Source: Nonomuraea aurantiaca
Lineage (GTDB): Bacteria; Actinomycetota; Actinomycetes; Streptosporangiales; Streptosporangiaceae
Assembly: GCF_020215705.1 (NCBI RefSeq)
Contig: NZ_JAIWNB010000020.1
Coordinates: 162,117 to 226,116, forward strand
Length of the DNA: 64,000 nucleotides
Reading direction: 5' to 3'
Shown here: piece after piece, positions 32,345-45,075 of the stretch
Numbering within the stretch: the stretch's first letter is position 1
Layout of the letters: each line of letters opens with the position of its first letter
Notes under the pieces: model-generated
Told to the model about the DNA's origin: nothing
The model's input: the letters and a program-made list of their open reading frames with translations, nothing else
Databases searched by the model: none
Translations under genes and position numbers: made by a program

Positions 32345-33589
32345 TCAGATGCCGTCTCGCTCGAGCGGGCAGCTCATGCAGCGCGGCCCGCCGCGCCCCC
32401 TGCCGAGCTCGCTGCCCCGGATCGTGATGACCTCGATGCCGTTGTCGCGCAGGAAGTTGTTGGTCGTGGTGTTGCGCTCGTAGGCGACGACCACGCCCGG
32501 CTCGATGGCCAGCGCGTTGCAGCCGTCGTCCCACTGCTCCCGCTCGGCGGCGTAGACGTCCTGCGTCGGCATGAGGACCTTGATGTCGTCCAGGTCCAGG
32601 GCCCGCGCGATGGCCCGGTGCATGTCCTCCGGCGGATGGTCGGTGACCTTGAGCTCCTTCTCGGTGTCGCCCGGCTCGATCGTGTACGAGGGCAGCATGC
32701 CCAGCCCCGCGTACTTGGTGAACACGCCCACGTCCACCATGGTCATCACGGTGTCGAGGTGCATGAACGCGCGGGCCTTCGGCACGTTCAGCACGACGAT
32801 CTTCCGCGCGGAGCCGGCCTGGAACAGCCGCTGCGCGAGCATTTCGATGGCCTGCGGCTGGGTGCGCTCGCTCATCCCGATCAGCACCACGCCGCGTCCG
32901 AGGACCAGCACGTCACCGCCCTCCAGCGTGGCCGGGGCGATCGACTGGCCGGGCAGCCACACGTTGTAGCCGCCCTTCTGCGGCCGGCCGAACCCGTCGG
33001 CGAAGGTCGGGTGGAACTCGTAGACGGCCTCCATGTTCACCGTCTCGCGCATGCGCGCCTTCTTCTTCATCGCGTTGATCGAGACGCCGTCGTACACCCA
33101 GCAGGAGGTGTCGCGGGTGAACAGGTGGTTCGGCAGGGGCGGCAGGATGAAGTCGTCGTCGCCGGCCGCGTGGTAGGACATCGACTTCGGGTCGCAGCCC
33201 GCCTCGACCATCTCGCGTTTGGTGATGCCCCCGGTCAGGTACATCTGCAGGGTCTTGGAGTCCATCGTGTCAAGGGTGTTGCGGATGTCGTCGACGGCCA
33301 GGGGGCCCATGAAGCGCTCGTCGAGGATCCCGTCGAGGATGTGCTTGCGCGCTTCGGGGAGCTCGATCGTCTCCCTGAGCAGGTCCGCCAGCAGGTGGAT
33401 CTTGACGCCGCGATCCCGCAGCACCTGCTGGAACTCCTCGTGCTCCTCCATCGCGCGCTGCACCCACAGCACGTCGTCGAAGAGGAACGCGTCCTTGTTG
33501 GTCGGGGTGAGCCGCTTGAGCGCCAGGTCGGGCTTGTGCAGCAGCACCTGGTAGAGCTTGCCCACCTCGGAGTCGACATGGAAGGTCAT
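32345..33589 (-). CDS. arcA: Arginine deiminase
   Basis: A 414-residue guanidino-group-modifying enzyme converting arginine to citrulline and ammonia. Visible motifs: FLFDDVLWVQRAMEEHEEF, PLPNHLFTRDTSCWVYDGV, LEGGDVLVLGRGVVLIGMSERT, HLDTVMTMVD (catalytic His/Asp) and the C-terminal loop GRGRGGPRCMSCPL with the nucleophilic Cys. ATG 33589 follows AGGG and starts the expected MTFHVDSEVGKLYQVLLHKPD. First gene of the arcA-arcC-permease-USP operon, divergent from pyrR with 237 bp between. It supplies ATP and ammonia when oxygen or carbon is short. Confidence 0.97.
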   Translation of the reverse strand: MTFHVDSEVGKLYQVLLHKPDLALKRLTPTNKDAFLFDDVLWVQRAMEEHEEFQQVLRDRGVKIHLLADLLRETIELPEARKHILDGILDERFMGPLAVDDIRNTLDTMDSKTLQMYLTGGITKREMVEAGCDPKSMSYHAAGDDDFILPPLPNHLFTRDTSCWVYDGVSINAMKKKARMRETVNMEAVYEFHPTFADGFGRPQKGGYNVWLPGQSIAPATLEGGDVLVLGRGVVLIGMSERTQPQAIEMLAQRLFQAGSARKIVVLNVPKARAFMHLDTVMTMVDVGVFTKYAGLGMLPSYTIEPGDTEKELKVTDHPPEDMHRAIARALDLDDIKVLMPTQDVYAAEREQWDDGCNALAIEPGVVVAYERNTTTNNFLRDNGIEVITIRGSELGRGRGGPRCMSCPLERDGI

Positions 33590-33780
33590 TGTCCCTGTAT
33601 CCCCTCGAAGCAGGCGGACGTCAACGCGCTGGCACCGCCCGCGGTGCCCGTCACGTGCCCCGCGCGGACGGTTCCAACACGGAAAGGGCCCGGAAATTAC
33701 CCAACCGTGGGCGGCCATGGGGAGTAGGTGGCAAGAGTTCTGGCTGGTAGCCCCTGGTACTGTGTGTCACGACCAACACC

Positions 33781-33812
33781 CTTTTAAGACCCGTCCTGTG
33801 AGGCGGGAAAGG
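33781..33812 (+). promoter_or_regulatory. PyrR-binding RNA element
   Basis: The transcript CUUUUAAGACCCGUCCUGUG followed by AGGCGGGAAAGG matches the PyrR-binding stem-loop: a CCCG/CGGG stem, bulged A, and the loop-side UCCUGUGAGG pattern. It ends at the pyrR ribosome site, so bound PyrR-UMP would block translation initiation, as in mycobacteria. No attenuator terminator is visible, so control is probably translational. Confidence 0.8.
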
Positions 33813-33826
33813 TGGTGAGCTCTGCC

Positions 33827-34407
33827 GTGTCCGACTCCTCAACGTCCGACTCCTCGCCCGACCAGACGCCCCTGTCAAGGGCCGTCCTGGAGAGCCCGGA
33901 CATCCACCGGGCGCTGACCCGTATCGCGCACGAGATCCTCGAACGAACCAAGGGCGCCGACGGCGTCGTCCTCCTCGGCATCCCGACCCGCGGCGCCACC
34001 CTGGCCCGCCGGCTGGGTGACCGCATCGAGCGCTTCGAAGGCGTCAAGATCCCCGTCGGCTCGATCGACATCACGATGTACCGCGACGACCTCCGGCTCC
34101 GGCCCGCCCGGCCGCTCGGCCACACCGAGCTGCCGCCCGACGGCATCGACGGCAGGATCGTGGTGCTGGTGGACGACGTCCTGTACTCCGGCCGCACCGT
34201 CCGCGCGGCGCTCGACGCGCTCAACGACCTCGGCCGCCCGACCGCCGTACAGCTGGCCACGCTGGTCGACCGGGGCCATCGCGAGCTGCCCATCCGCGCC
34301 GACTACGTGGGCAAGAACCTGCCGACCGCCAAGAGCGAGAAGGTGAAGGTCTACCTGCAGGAGACCGACGGGCGCGACGCCGTGCTCCTGATGAAGGAGG
34401 ACGCCAA

Positions 34408-34411
<4 letters not shown>
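33827..34411 (+). CDS. pyrR: PyrR bifunctional regulator / uracil phosphoribosyltransferase
   Basis: A 194-residue phosphoribosyltransferase-fold RNA-binding regulator. The PRPP loop VVLVDDVLYSGRTVRAAL is clear, as are IPTRGATLARRL and the Arg/Asp-rich DITMYRDDL flap. When UMP is high it binds the leader hairpin and lowers pyr expression. GTG codons at 33812, 33815 and 33827 are possible starts; 33827 has GGTGAG at 7 nt, and the other two lie in the element's 3' arm. The stop overlaps pyrB (GTGA). Confidence 0.94.
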
Positions 34412-35321
<910 letters not shown>

Positions 35322-35325
<4 letters not shown>

Positions 35326-36608
35326 TCATTCGGAATGTACGGATTCTCGGTGGCGAGCCCGCCGACATCCGGATCGAGGACGGGGTGATCGCCGAGATCG
35401 CCCCGCGGATCGAGGGGGAGGCGGCGATCGACGGCGGCGGCGCGATCGTGCTGCCCGGCCTCGTCGACCTGCACACCCACCTGCGCGAGCCCGGCCGCGA
35501 GGACGCCGAGACCGTGCAGACCGGCACCCAGTCGGCCGCCCGCGGCGGCTACACCGCCGTGCACGCCATGGCCAACACCTCGCCCGTCGCCGACACCGCC
35601 GGCGTGGTCGAGCAGGTCTGGCGGCTCGGCCGGGAGTTCGCCCACTGCGACGTCCAGCCGGTCGGCGCGGTCACCGTCGGCCTGGAGGGCAGGCAGCTGG
35701 CCGAGCTCGGCGCGATGGCCGACTCCGCCGCCCGGGTCCGCGTCTTCTCCGACGACGGCAGGTGCGTCGACGACGCCGTGCTGATGCGCCGCGCCCTGGA
35801 GTACGTCAAGGCGTTCGACGGCGTGATCGCCCAGCACGCCCAGGAGCCCAGGCTGACCGGCGGCGCCCAGATGAACGAGGGCGTCGTCTCCGGCCGGCTC
35901 GGCCTGACCGGCTGGCCGGCGGTCGCCGAGGAGGCGATCATCGCCCGCGACTGCCTGCTGGCCGCGCACGTCGGCTCCCGGCTGCACGTCTGCCACGTCT
36001 CCACGGCCGGCTCGGTGGAGATCCTGCGCTGGGCCAAGTCCAAGGGCTGGAACATCACCGCCGAGGTCACGCCGCACCACCTGCTGCTCACCGACGACCT
36101 CGTCGAGGACTCGCCGGTCGGCGCCTACAACCCCATCTACAAGGTCAACCCGCCGCTGCGCACCCGCGCCGACGTCGAGGCGCTGCGCGCCGCGCTGGCA
36201 GACGGCACGATCGACATCGTCGCCACCGACCACGCGCCCCACCCGGTCGAGGACAAGGAGACCGAGTGGTCGGCCGCGGCCATGGGCATGGTCGGCCTGG
36301 AGACCGCGCTCAGCGTGGTGCAGGAGGCCATGGTGGACACCGGGCTGCTCGACTGGGCCGGCGTCGCCGAGCGCATGTCGATCGTGCCCGCGCGTATCGG
36401 CCGCCTGTCGGGGCACGGGCAACCGATCGAGGTGGGCGTGCCGGCCAACCTCACGTTGTATGACCCGTCCGTCCGTACAGAGGTGGATCCGTCCGCCTTC
36501 GCGTCGAAGAGTCGCAACACGCCGTACGAGGGCATGACGCTCCCCGGCCGGGTCGTGGCGACCTTCCTGCGCGGCAAGCCGACAGTACTTGAAGGGAAGC
36601 TGGTGTGA
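35322..36608 (+). CDS. pyrC: Dihydroorotase
   Basis: A 428-residue type I amidohydrolase that closes carbamoyl-aspartate to dihydroorotate. Metal ligands: DLHTHLREPG (His-x-His), His in CHVSTAGS, TPHHLLL, and the catalytic Asp in ATDHAPH. The substrate Arg/Asn region LREPG and MANTSPV is typical. GTG 35322 overlaps pyrB, and the TGA overlaps carA, each by 4 bp. Confidence 0.97.
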
Positions 36609-37697
36609 CTTCTGCGCTGCTCGTTCTGGAGGACGGTCGCGTCTTCCACGGAACCCCGTATGGCGCCGCGGGCGAGACCTTCGGCGAGATGGTCTTCAAC
36701 ACCGGCATGACCGGCTACCAGGAGACCCTCACCGACCCGTCCTACCACCGGCAGATCGTCGCGATGACGGCCCCCCACATCGGCAACACCGGCGTCAACG
36801 ACGAGGACCCCGAGTCGGGCCGCGTCTGGGTCGCCGGCTACGTCGTACGCGAGCCGTCCCGCGTGGTCTCCAACTGGCGGGCCAACCGCTCGCTGGACGA
36901 CTACCTCAAGGAACAGGGCGTCGTCGGCATCGCCATGCCCGGCACCCGCGCCCTCACCCGCCACCTGCGCGAGCGCGGCGCCATGCGCGCCGGGATCTTC
37001 ACCGATCCGTCCGCGCCGATCGAGGAGCTCGTCCAGCGCGTACGGCGGGCGCCGGTCATGGAAGGCGCGAACCTGGCCGCCGAGGTGGCCACGGACGAGC
37101 CGTACGTCGTGCCGGCCATCGGCGCGAAACGGTTCACGGTCGCGGCCGTGGACCTGGGCATCAAGGGCATGACCCCGCACCGGATGGCCGAGCGCGGCTG
37201 CGAGGTGCACGTGCTGCCGGCCACCGCCACGTTCGAGCAGATCATGGCGGTGCAGCCGGACGGGGTGTTCTTCTCCAACGGCCCCGGCGACCCGGCCACC
37301 GCGGACGTCTCCGCGCTGCGCGGGGTGCTGGAGGCGAAGGTGCCGTTCTTCGGGATCTGCTTCGGCAACCAGCTGTTCGGCCGGGCCCTGGGCCTGTCCA
37401 CGTACAAGCTGCGTTACGGCCACCGGGGGGTGAACCAGCCGGTCCAGGACGTACGGACCGGCAAGGTAGAGATCTCCGCCCACAACCACGGCTTCGCGGT
37501 CGAGGCGCCGCTCGGTGAGCCGTTCGACACCCCCTACGGCCCGGCCGAGGTCAGCCACGTCAACCTCAACGACCGCTGCGTAGAAGGGTTGCGCCTGCTC
37601 GACGGGCGCGCCTTCAGCGTGCAATACCACCCGGAGGCCGCCGCCGGTCCCCACGACGCCGCCTACCTTTTCGACGAGTTCTGTGAGGTCATGAACC

Positions 37698-37711
<14 letters not shown>
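36605..37711 (+). CDS. carA: Carbamoyl-phosphate synthase small subunit (glutaminase)
   Basis: A 368-residue class I glutamine amidotransferase subunit. The N-terminal CPSase_sm domain (MVFNTGMTGYQE) precedes the GATase with the oxyanion FSNGPGDP, the nucleophile Cys in GICFGNQL, and His/Glu in YHPEAA. It feeds ammonia through a tunnel to CarB. It starts GTG 36605, overlapping pyrC, and its end overlaps carB by 14 bp, so translation is coupled and subunits stay equimolar. Confidence 0.98.
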
Positions 37712-40994
<3,283 letters not shown>

Positions 40995-41049
40995 GGCTCG
41001 ATCGACGGCAGGCTCCCGCGGGAGGTGAAGAGGACTGGCCGGCACTCCG

Positions 41050-41907
41050 GTGCAGGTGACGGGCACGGTGCTGACGACGCGCCGGGTCGACGCCTACCAT
41101 GCCCTCACCGTGGTGGCGCCCGGCATCGCCGAGCGCTACCGGCCCGGCCACTTCGTGTCCGTCGCCGTCGGCGGGGCCCACACGTCCATGGTGACGCGGC
41201 GGGCCTTCTCCATCCACGACGTCAAGCCCGACTACGGCGGCACGGTGGAGCTCGTCTTCACCGTGCGCGGGCCCGGCACCGCGTGGCTGGCCGAGCGCCG
41301 GGCGCGTGACACGATCGACCTCGTCGGGCCGCTCGGCCGGCCCTTCCCGCTGCCCCGCGACCCGGTCCACTGCGTGCTGGTCGGTTCCGAGTACGGCTCG
41401 GCGGTGCTCTTCCCGGTGGCCGACCAGCTCATCGAACGCGGCTGCCGGGTCGACTTCGTGCTGGGCGGCGCCAGCGCGGACCGGGTGTTCGGCGCCATGC
41501 GGGCCAGGCGGATGGCCCAGACCACCACGCTCACCACCGAGGACGGCTCGCTCGGGCTGCGCGGCAGGGTTACCGACGCGCTGCCCGCGGTGATCGCCGA
41601 CACGCGGGCGGACGTGGTCTACGCGTGCGCGCCCATGGAGACGCTGCGGGCGGTCACCGCGGTGGCGATGGAGTTCGACATCCCGGTGCAGGTGGCGGTG
41701 GAAGAGGCGATGGCCTGCGGGATCGGGGTCTGCATGACGTGCGTGCTGCCGGTCATCGGCGACGACGGCGTGACCCGGATGGTGCGGGCCTGCGCCGAGG
41801 GGCCGGTGTTCCGGGGGGAGCGGGTGCGGTTCGAGGACGTGGGGACGATCCCGTTCGACGCGCTGGGGGCGCCCGGGGGGCAGGGCGGTGCTCGCCATGC
41901 GGGCTGA
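41050..41907 (+). CDS. pyrK: Dihydroorotate dehydrogenase electron-transfer subunit
   Basis: A 285-residue ferredoxin-reductase-like flavoprotein with FAD domain (YRPGHFVSVAV, RRAFSIHDV), NAD domain (VLVGSEYGSAVLFPVADQLI) and a C-terminal 2Fe-2S site: Cys in ACGIGVCMTC plus the later MVRACAEGPVF. It passes electrons from PyrD to NAD. GTG 41050 is the first common start, but it has no nearby ribosome site. A CTG at 41035, 9 nt after GGAGG (41021-41025), would add five residues (MAGTP) and is the better-placed initiator; a stop lies just upstream (41026). Confidence 0.93.
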   Translation: MQVTGTVLTTRRVDAYHALTVVAPGIAERYRPGHFVSVAVGGAHTSMVTRRAFSIHDVKPDYGGTVELVFTVRGPGTAWLAERRARDTIDLVGPLGRPFPLPRDPVHCVLVGSEYGSAVLFPVADQLIERGCRVDFVLGGASADRVFGAMRARRMAQTTTLTTEDGSLGLRGRVTDALPAVIADTRADVVYACAPMETLRAVTAVAMEFDIPVQVAVEEAMACGIGVCMTCVLPVIGDDGVTRMVRACAEGPVFRGERVRFEDVGTIPFDALGAPGGQGGARHAG

Positions 41908-42011
41908 CATTGATTGCCCGCGCTTTTTCTGCCGCGTCCTGCGCGATCTGGTGGCGCGGCGCCTGTCTGGTGGCTGTTTTTCGGCGGCTTCTCTGCGGTG
42001 GGTGAGCTGAC

Positions 42012-42989
42012 TTGTCGGTAGATATGCGTACTTTTCTGGCGCATGTGGAGCTCGCCAACCCCATCACCACCGCCGCCGGCTGTGCCGCCTCGGGCCGCGA
42101 GCTGGCCCAGTTCTTCGACCTCCACCGGCTGGGCGCCCTGACCACCAGCTCCATCACCATGGCCCCGCGTGCCGGCCGCCCCACCCCCCGGATGGCCGAG
42201 ACCCCCTCGGGCATGCTCAACGCCGTCGGCCTCCAGGGCCCCGGCATCGACGCCTTCCTCGAACGCGAGCTGCCCTGGCTGGCCCAGCGCGGCATCAGGA
42301 CCATCGTGTCGATCGGCGGCGGCACCGTGGCCGAGTACTCGGCGCTGGCCCGCAGGCTGGCCGACGCGCCCGGCGTCACCGCCCTGGAGGTGAACCTGTC
42401 CTGCCCGAACATCGAGGACCGCGGCCGGGTCTTCGCCCGCGAGGGCAGCGCCGCCGCCGAGGTGATCGCGTCGGTGCGGTCCATCATGCGGTACGACGTC
42501 CCGGTGGTCGCCAAGCTGGCGCCCGACGTGGCCGACATCGTGGCGGTCGCCCGCGCCTGCGTCGACGCCGGGGCCGACGCGCTGTCCATGATCAACAACC
42601 CGCTCGGCATGGCCATCGACACCGAGGCGCTGCGGCCCTCGCTCGCGGCGGTGACCGGCGGGCTTTCGGGACCGGCCATCCTGCCCCTTGCCGTACGGTG
42701 CGTGTGGCAGGTGCACGCCGCCCTGCCCGGGGTGCCGCTGATCGGCGTCGGCGGCGTGGCGACCGGCAGGGACGCCTTCCAGCTCATCCTGGCGGGCGCC
42801 TGCGCGGTCGGGGTGGGGACGGCGCTGTTCCACGACCCCTACGCGTGCCTGCGCATCGAGCGAGAGCTTGAGGACCTGCTGCGGGCACGCGGCTTCCAGC
42901 GGCTGGCCGACGCGGTCGGCCTGGCCCACCGTCCGCCGGGGAGCGCCCCCCGGCACCTGCTCGTCGACTCCGAGGAGAGCTCCCCTTGA
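42012..42989 (+). CDS. pyrD: Dihydroorotate dehydrogenase, class 1B catalytic subunit
   Basis: A 325-residue FMN barrel enzyme. Marks: NPITTAAGCAASG, GLQGPGIDAFL, LEVNLSCPNIEDRG (FMN-binding Asn and CPN), AKLAPDV (Lys), and GVGGVATGRDAFQLILAGACAVGVGTALF (phosphate-binding). Pairing with pyrK makes it the NAD-dependent 1B type, unusual beside the quinone-dependent class 2 enzyme of many actinobacteria. TTG 42012 follows GGTGAG; ATG 42024 is a possible inner start. A 104-bp gap of no evident function precedes it, the largest in the operon. Confidence 0.96.
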   Translation: MSVDMRTFLAHVELANPITTAAGCAASGRELAQFFDLHRLGALTTSSITMAPRAGRPTPRMAETPSGMLNAVGLQGPGIDAFLERELPWLAQRGIRTIVSIGGGTVAEYSALARRLADAPGVTALEVNLSCPNIEDRGRVFAREGSAAAEVIASVRSIMRYDVPVVAKLAPDVADIVAVARACVDAGADALSMINNPLGMAIDTEALRPSLAAVTGGLSGPAILPLAVRCVWQVHAALPGVPLIGVGGVATGRDAFQLILAGACAVGVGTALFHDPYACLRIERELEDLLRARGFQRLADAVGLAHRPPGSAPRHLLVDSEESSP

Positions 42990-43684
42990 CGCCCGCACCC
43001 ATCGCCGTCGCCCTCGACGCCCCCGACCTGGAGACCGCCGCCAGGTGGGCCGCCCTGGTGACCCCGCACGTCACCACGGTGAAGATCGGGCTGGAGCTCT
43101 ATCTGCGCTACGGCCCCGACGTGATCGCCTCGATCCGGGGCGCGAGCGGCGTACAGGTCTTCCTGGACCTCAAGCTGCACGACATCCCCAACACGGTCGC
43201 GGCGGCGGCCAGGGCGGTCTCCCGGTTGCGCCCGGCCATCCTCACGGTCCACGCGGCCGGTGGCCCCGCGATGATCCGCGCTGCCGTCGAGGCGGCCCCG
43301 GACACCCAGATCGCGGCGGTCACGGTGCTGACGTCGCTGTCGGAGGCCGACCTGAGCCGCATCGGGCTCGCCGGCCCCGCCTCGGACGCGGTCCGCCGCC
43401 TGGCCGTCCTGTCGGTCGAGTCGGGCGCCACGGCCCTGGTGTGCTCGCCGCACGAGGTCGTCGACCTGCGGTCGGAGGTCGGGCCGGAGATCACCCTCAT
43501 CACGCCCGGCGTACGCCCGGCGGGAGCGGACAGCCAGGACCAGGCGCGGGTGGCGACGCCGGAGCAGGCACTGGCGGACGGCGCCGACCTCCTGGTCATC
43601 GGCCGCCCGATCACCGCCTCCCCGGACCCGGGCGCCACGGCCGCCGCCATCGCCTCCTCCTTGCGGCGCACGACCCCCTCCTGA
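42986..43684 (+). CDS. pyrF: Orotidine-5'-phosphate decarboxylase
   Basis: A 232-residue OMP decarboxylase giving UMP. The catalytic D-x-K-x-x-D is visible in FLDLKLHDIPNT; AVALDAPD forms the first strand, and LVIGRPITASPDP binds phosphate. This is the short bacterial type. TTG 42986 overlaps the pyrD stop. Its last bases form the left arm of the operon's terminator. No pyrE is present in the window. Confidence 0.97.
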   Translation: MTPAPIAVALDAPDLETAARWAALVTPHVTTVKIGLELYLRYGPDVIASIRGASGVQVFLDLKLHDIPNTVAAAARAVSRLRPAILTVHAAGGPAMIRAAVEAAPDTQIAAVTVLTSLSEADLSRIGLAGPASDAVRRLAVLSVESGATALVCSPHEVVDLRSEVGPEITLITPGVRPAGADSQDQARVATPEQALADGADLLVIGRPITASPDPGATAAAIASSLRRTTPS

Positions 43685-43718
43685 AGGGGTTCACGGCCTC
43701 CTCAGGAGGGGGTCGTGC
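43668..43718 (+). terminator. 17-bp perfect stem enclosing the pyrF stop
   Basis: GCACGACCCCCTCCTGA (43668-43684) pairs perfectly with 43702-43718 around 17 nt. The left arm is the last five pyrF codons plus the TGA stop. Confidence 0.8.
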
Positions 43719-44104
43719 TCTGACGGGCCTTGGCGCGCGACTCGGCATGGCCAGGTGGGTGGCTGGTCGCGGCTACGCCGTTGCATGCTCCTGATGGGTT
43801 TTCGTGTGCGGCCCAGCGCGACGTGGCACCGGTGAACAGCGGCAAACCGGCCGCCGCCAGTGCCACGGTCGGCCAGGACCTGCGTCTGCGTGCTTGTGCG
43901 GCCACCGCGCCCGTCCGCGGTCCACCGCGCTTTGTGCGTCCGCGGCACGCGGCGCCCTGTACGTCCGCGGTCTATCGCGCCTGTGGGGGTTCATCGCGCC
44001 CGTATGTGGCTCGTCCCCGCGCGGCTGTGTGCTGCCGCCGTATGGCGGCCCCTACTAGCCAGGCGCGGCCCACCATGCGGCAGGCCGGTCGGTCCGTCAG
44101 GCCC
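43719..44104. other. Gene-poor stretch after the pyr operon
   Basis: No supported gene. At 43905-44010 degenerate 19-25-bp units end in GTCCGCG or contain CACCGCGC / TATCGCGC / CATCGCGC; other open frames are shadows. Confidence 0.55.
43905..44010 (+). repeat. Degenerate 19-25-bp tandem repeat
   Basis: About five imperfect units around CCGCGGTCCACCGCGC, before the gmk remnant. Confidence 0.45.
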
Positions 44105-44230
44105 ATGTCGGCGGTCCTGTCCGGACCGTCGGGCGTCGGTAAGTCAACGGTCGTCGCCGAACTCCGGCGGGCACACCCCGAGGTGTGACTGCCGGTCTCG
44201 CGGCCAACCAGGAACCCCTGACCCGTCGAG
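44105..44230 (+). pseudogene. Duplicate fragment of the guanylate kinase gene
   Basis: Positions 44111-44230 match 45174-45293 of the intact gmk: the P-loop codons (VLSGPSGVGKSTVVAELRRAH) are almost identical at DNA level, then similarity falls off. The Trp codon TGG of gmk is TGA here (44186-44188), ending a 27-codon frame from ATG 44105. Later bases still align with SVSVTTRKPRPGE but carry indels. It is a dead 120-bp partial duplication about 1.06 kb upstream of its parent. Confidence 0.88.
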
Positions 44231-44708
44231 CCCGTGTGGCGGACGGATGTGCAGTGAGCCCAGCCGTCGTCACCCGGCTGTGGTGGAACCGCTCCCATGG
44301 CACACGTCACGGCCGGTGCCCGTGTACGCACGGTGAGCGCTTCCCCATGGGGACGCCGACCCCGGAACGGCGTCCCACAACGACCCGCGCACGGTCGTCA
44401 GAACACCCCCACAGGGCATACGGAAGCCCACCTCGGGCGGGGTTTCGGACGTAAACCCGCGCACGTTTCGGACACCTATCCCTGACGGGTGGGTGATCAT
44501 CATCGTACCCCCACGGCGCTTCCTGTGTGTAAGGAAGAAGTGGGAAGTGGAGGCGATTTGATCAGCAGTCTGTAGTTTTACATACACGGAGAGTGATGAA
44601 GTGGATTTTGTGAGGAGAGAAACCGCCATTGACGTTGCTTAGGGGGCGATGACCAGCTAGTTTCCCTTCCCGTCCGAGTACATCGACAGAAATTCGAGGT
44701 GACCCGGC
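44231..44708. other. Region upstream of mihF
   Basis: No gene is supported. The last 200 bp are relatively AT-rich (44470-44700) with purine-rich runs and probably hold the mihF promoter; TTGACG at 44629-44634 is a possible -35, but no well-spaced -10 is evident. Confidence 0.5.
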
Positions 44709-45032
44709 GTGGCTCTTCCTCCCCTGACCCCTGAGCAGCGCGCCGCAGCCCTGCAAAAGGCTGCCAAGGCCCGTAAAGAGCGTGCCGAGGTCAAGAACCG
44801 GCTCAAGCATGGCGCGGTTTCTCTGGCTGAGGTGCTCAAGGATGGGCAGACCGACGACGTCATCGGCAAGATGAAGGTGTCGGCCTTGTTGGAATCGCTC
44901 CCCGGCGTGGGCAAAGTCCGCGCCAAGCAGCTCATGGAGCGGCTAGCCATAGCCGAGTCCCGCCGCGTGCGGGGTCTCGGTGCGAACCAGAGGGCCTCCC
45001 TCGAGCGCGAGTTCGGTGGCAACGAGAGCTAA
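44709..45032 (+). CDS. mihF: Actinobacterial integration host factor
   Basis: A 107-residue nucleoid protein of the mIHF/sIHF family, unrelated to HU-type IHF. A long basic N-terminal helix (LTPEQRAAALQKAAKARKERAEVKNRLKHG) leads to a helix-two-turn-helix DNA-binding core with LPGVGKVRAKQLMERL, IAESRRVRGLGANQRASL. It bends DNA and supports chromosome organisation and development. GTG 44709 follows GAGGTGA. It lies directly before gmk, the conserved actinomycete order. Confidence 0.97.
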   Translation: MALPPLTPEQRAAALQKAAKARKERAEVKNRLKHGAVSLAEVLKDGQTDDVIGKMKVSALLESLPGVGKVRAKQLMERLAIAESRRVRGLGANQRASLEREFGGNES

Positions 45033-45075
45033 TCTCGGTTCCACACGAAAGCGCAGGTTCAACGGGGGGTAGGAA

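Noticed and set aside
44105..44188. 27-codon P-loop peptide as a real small gene
   Set aside because: It is the start of a degraded gmk copy ended by a Trp-to-stop change.
43719..44708. Mobile element or integration site explaining the gene-poor kilobase
   Set aside because: No transposase, tRNA, terminal repeats or integrase could be found; partial duplication explains it better.
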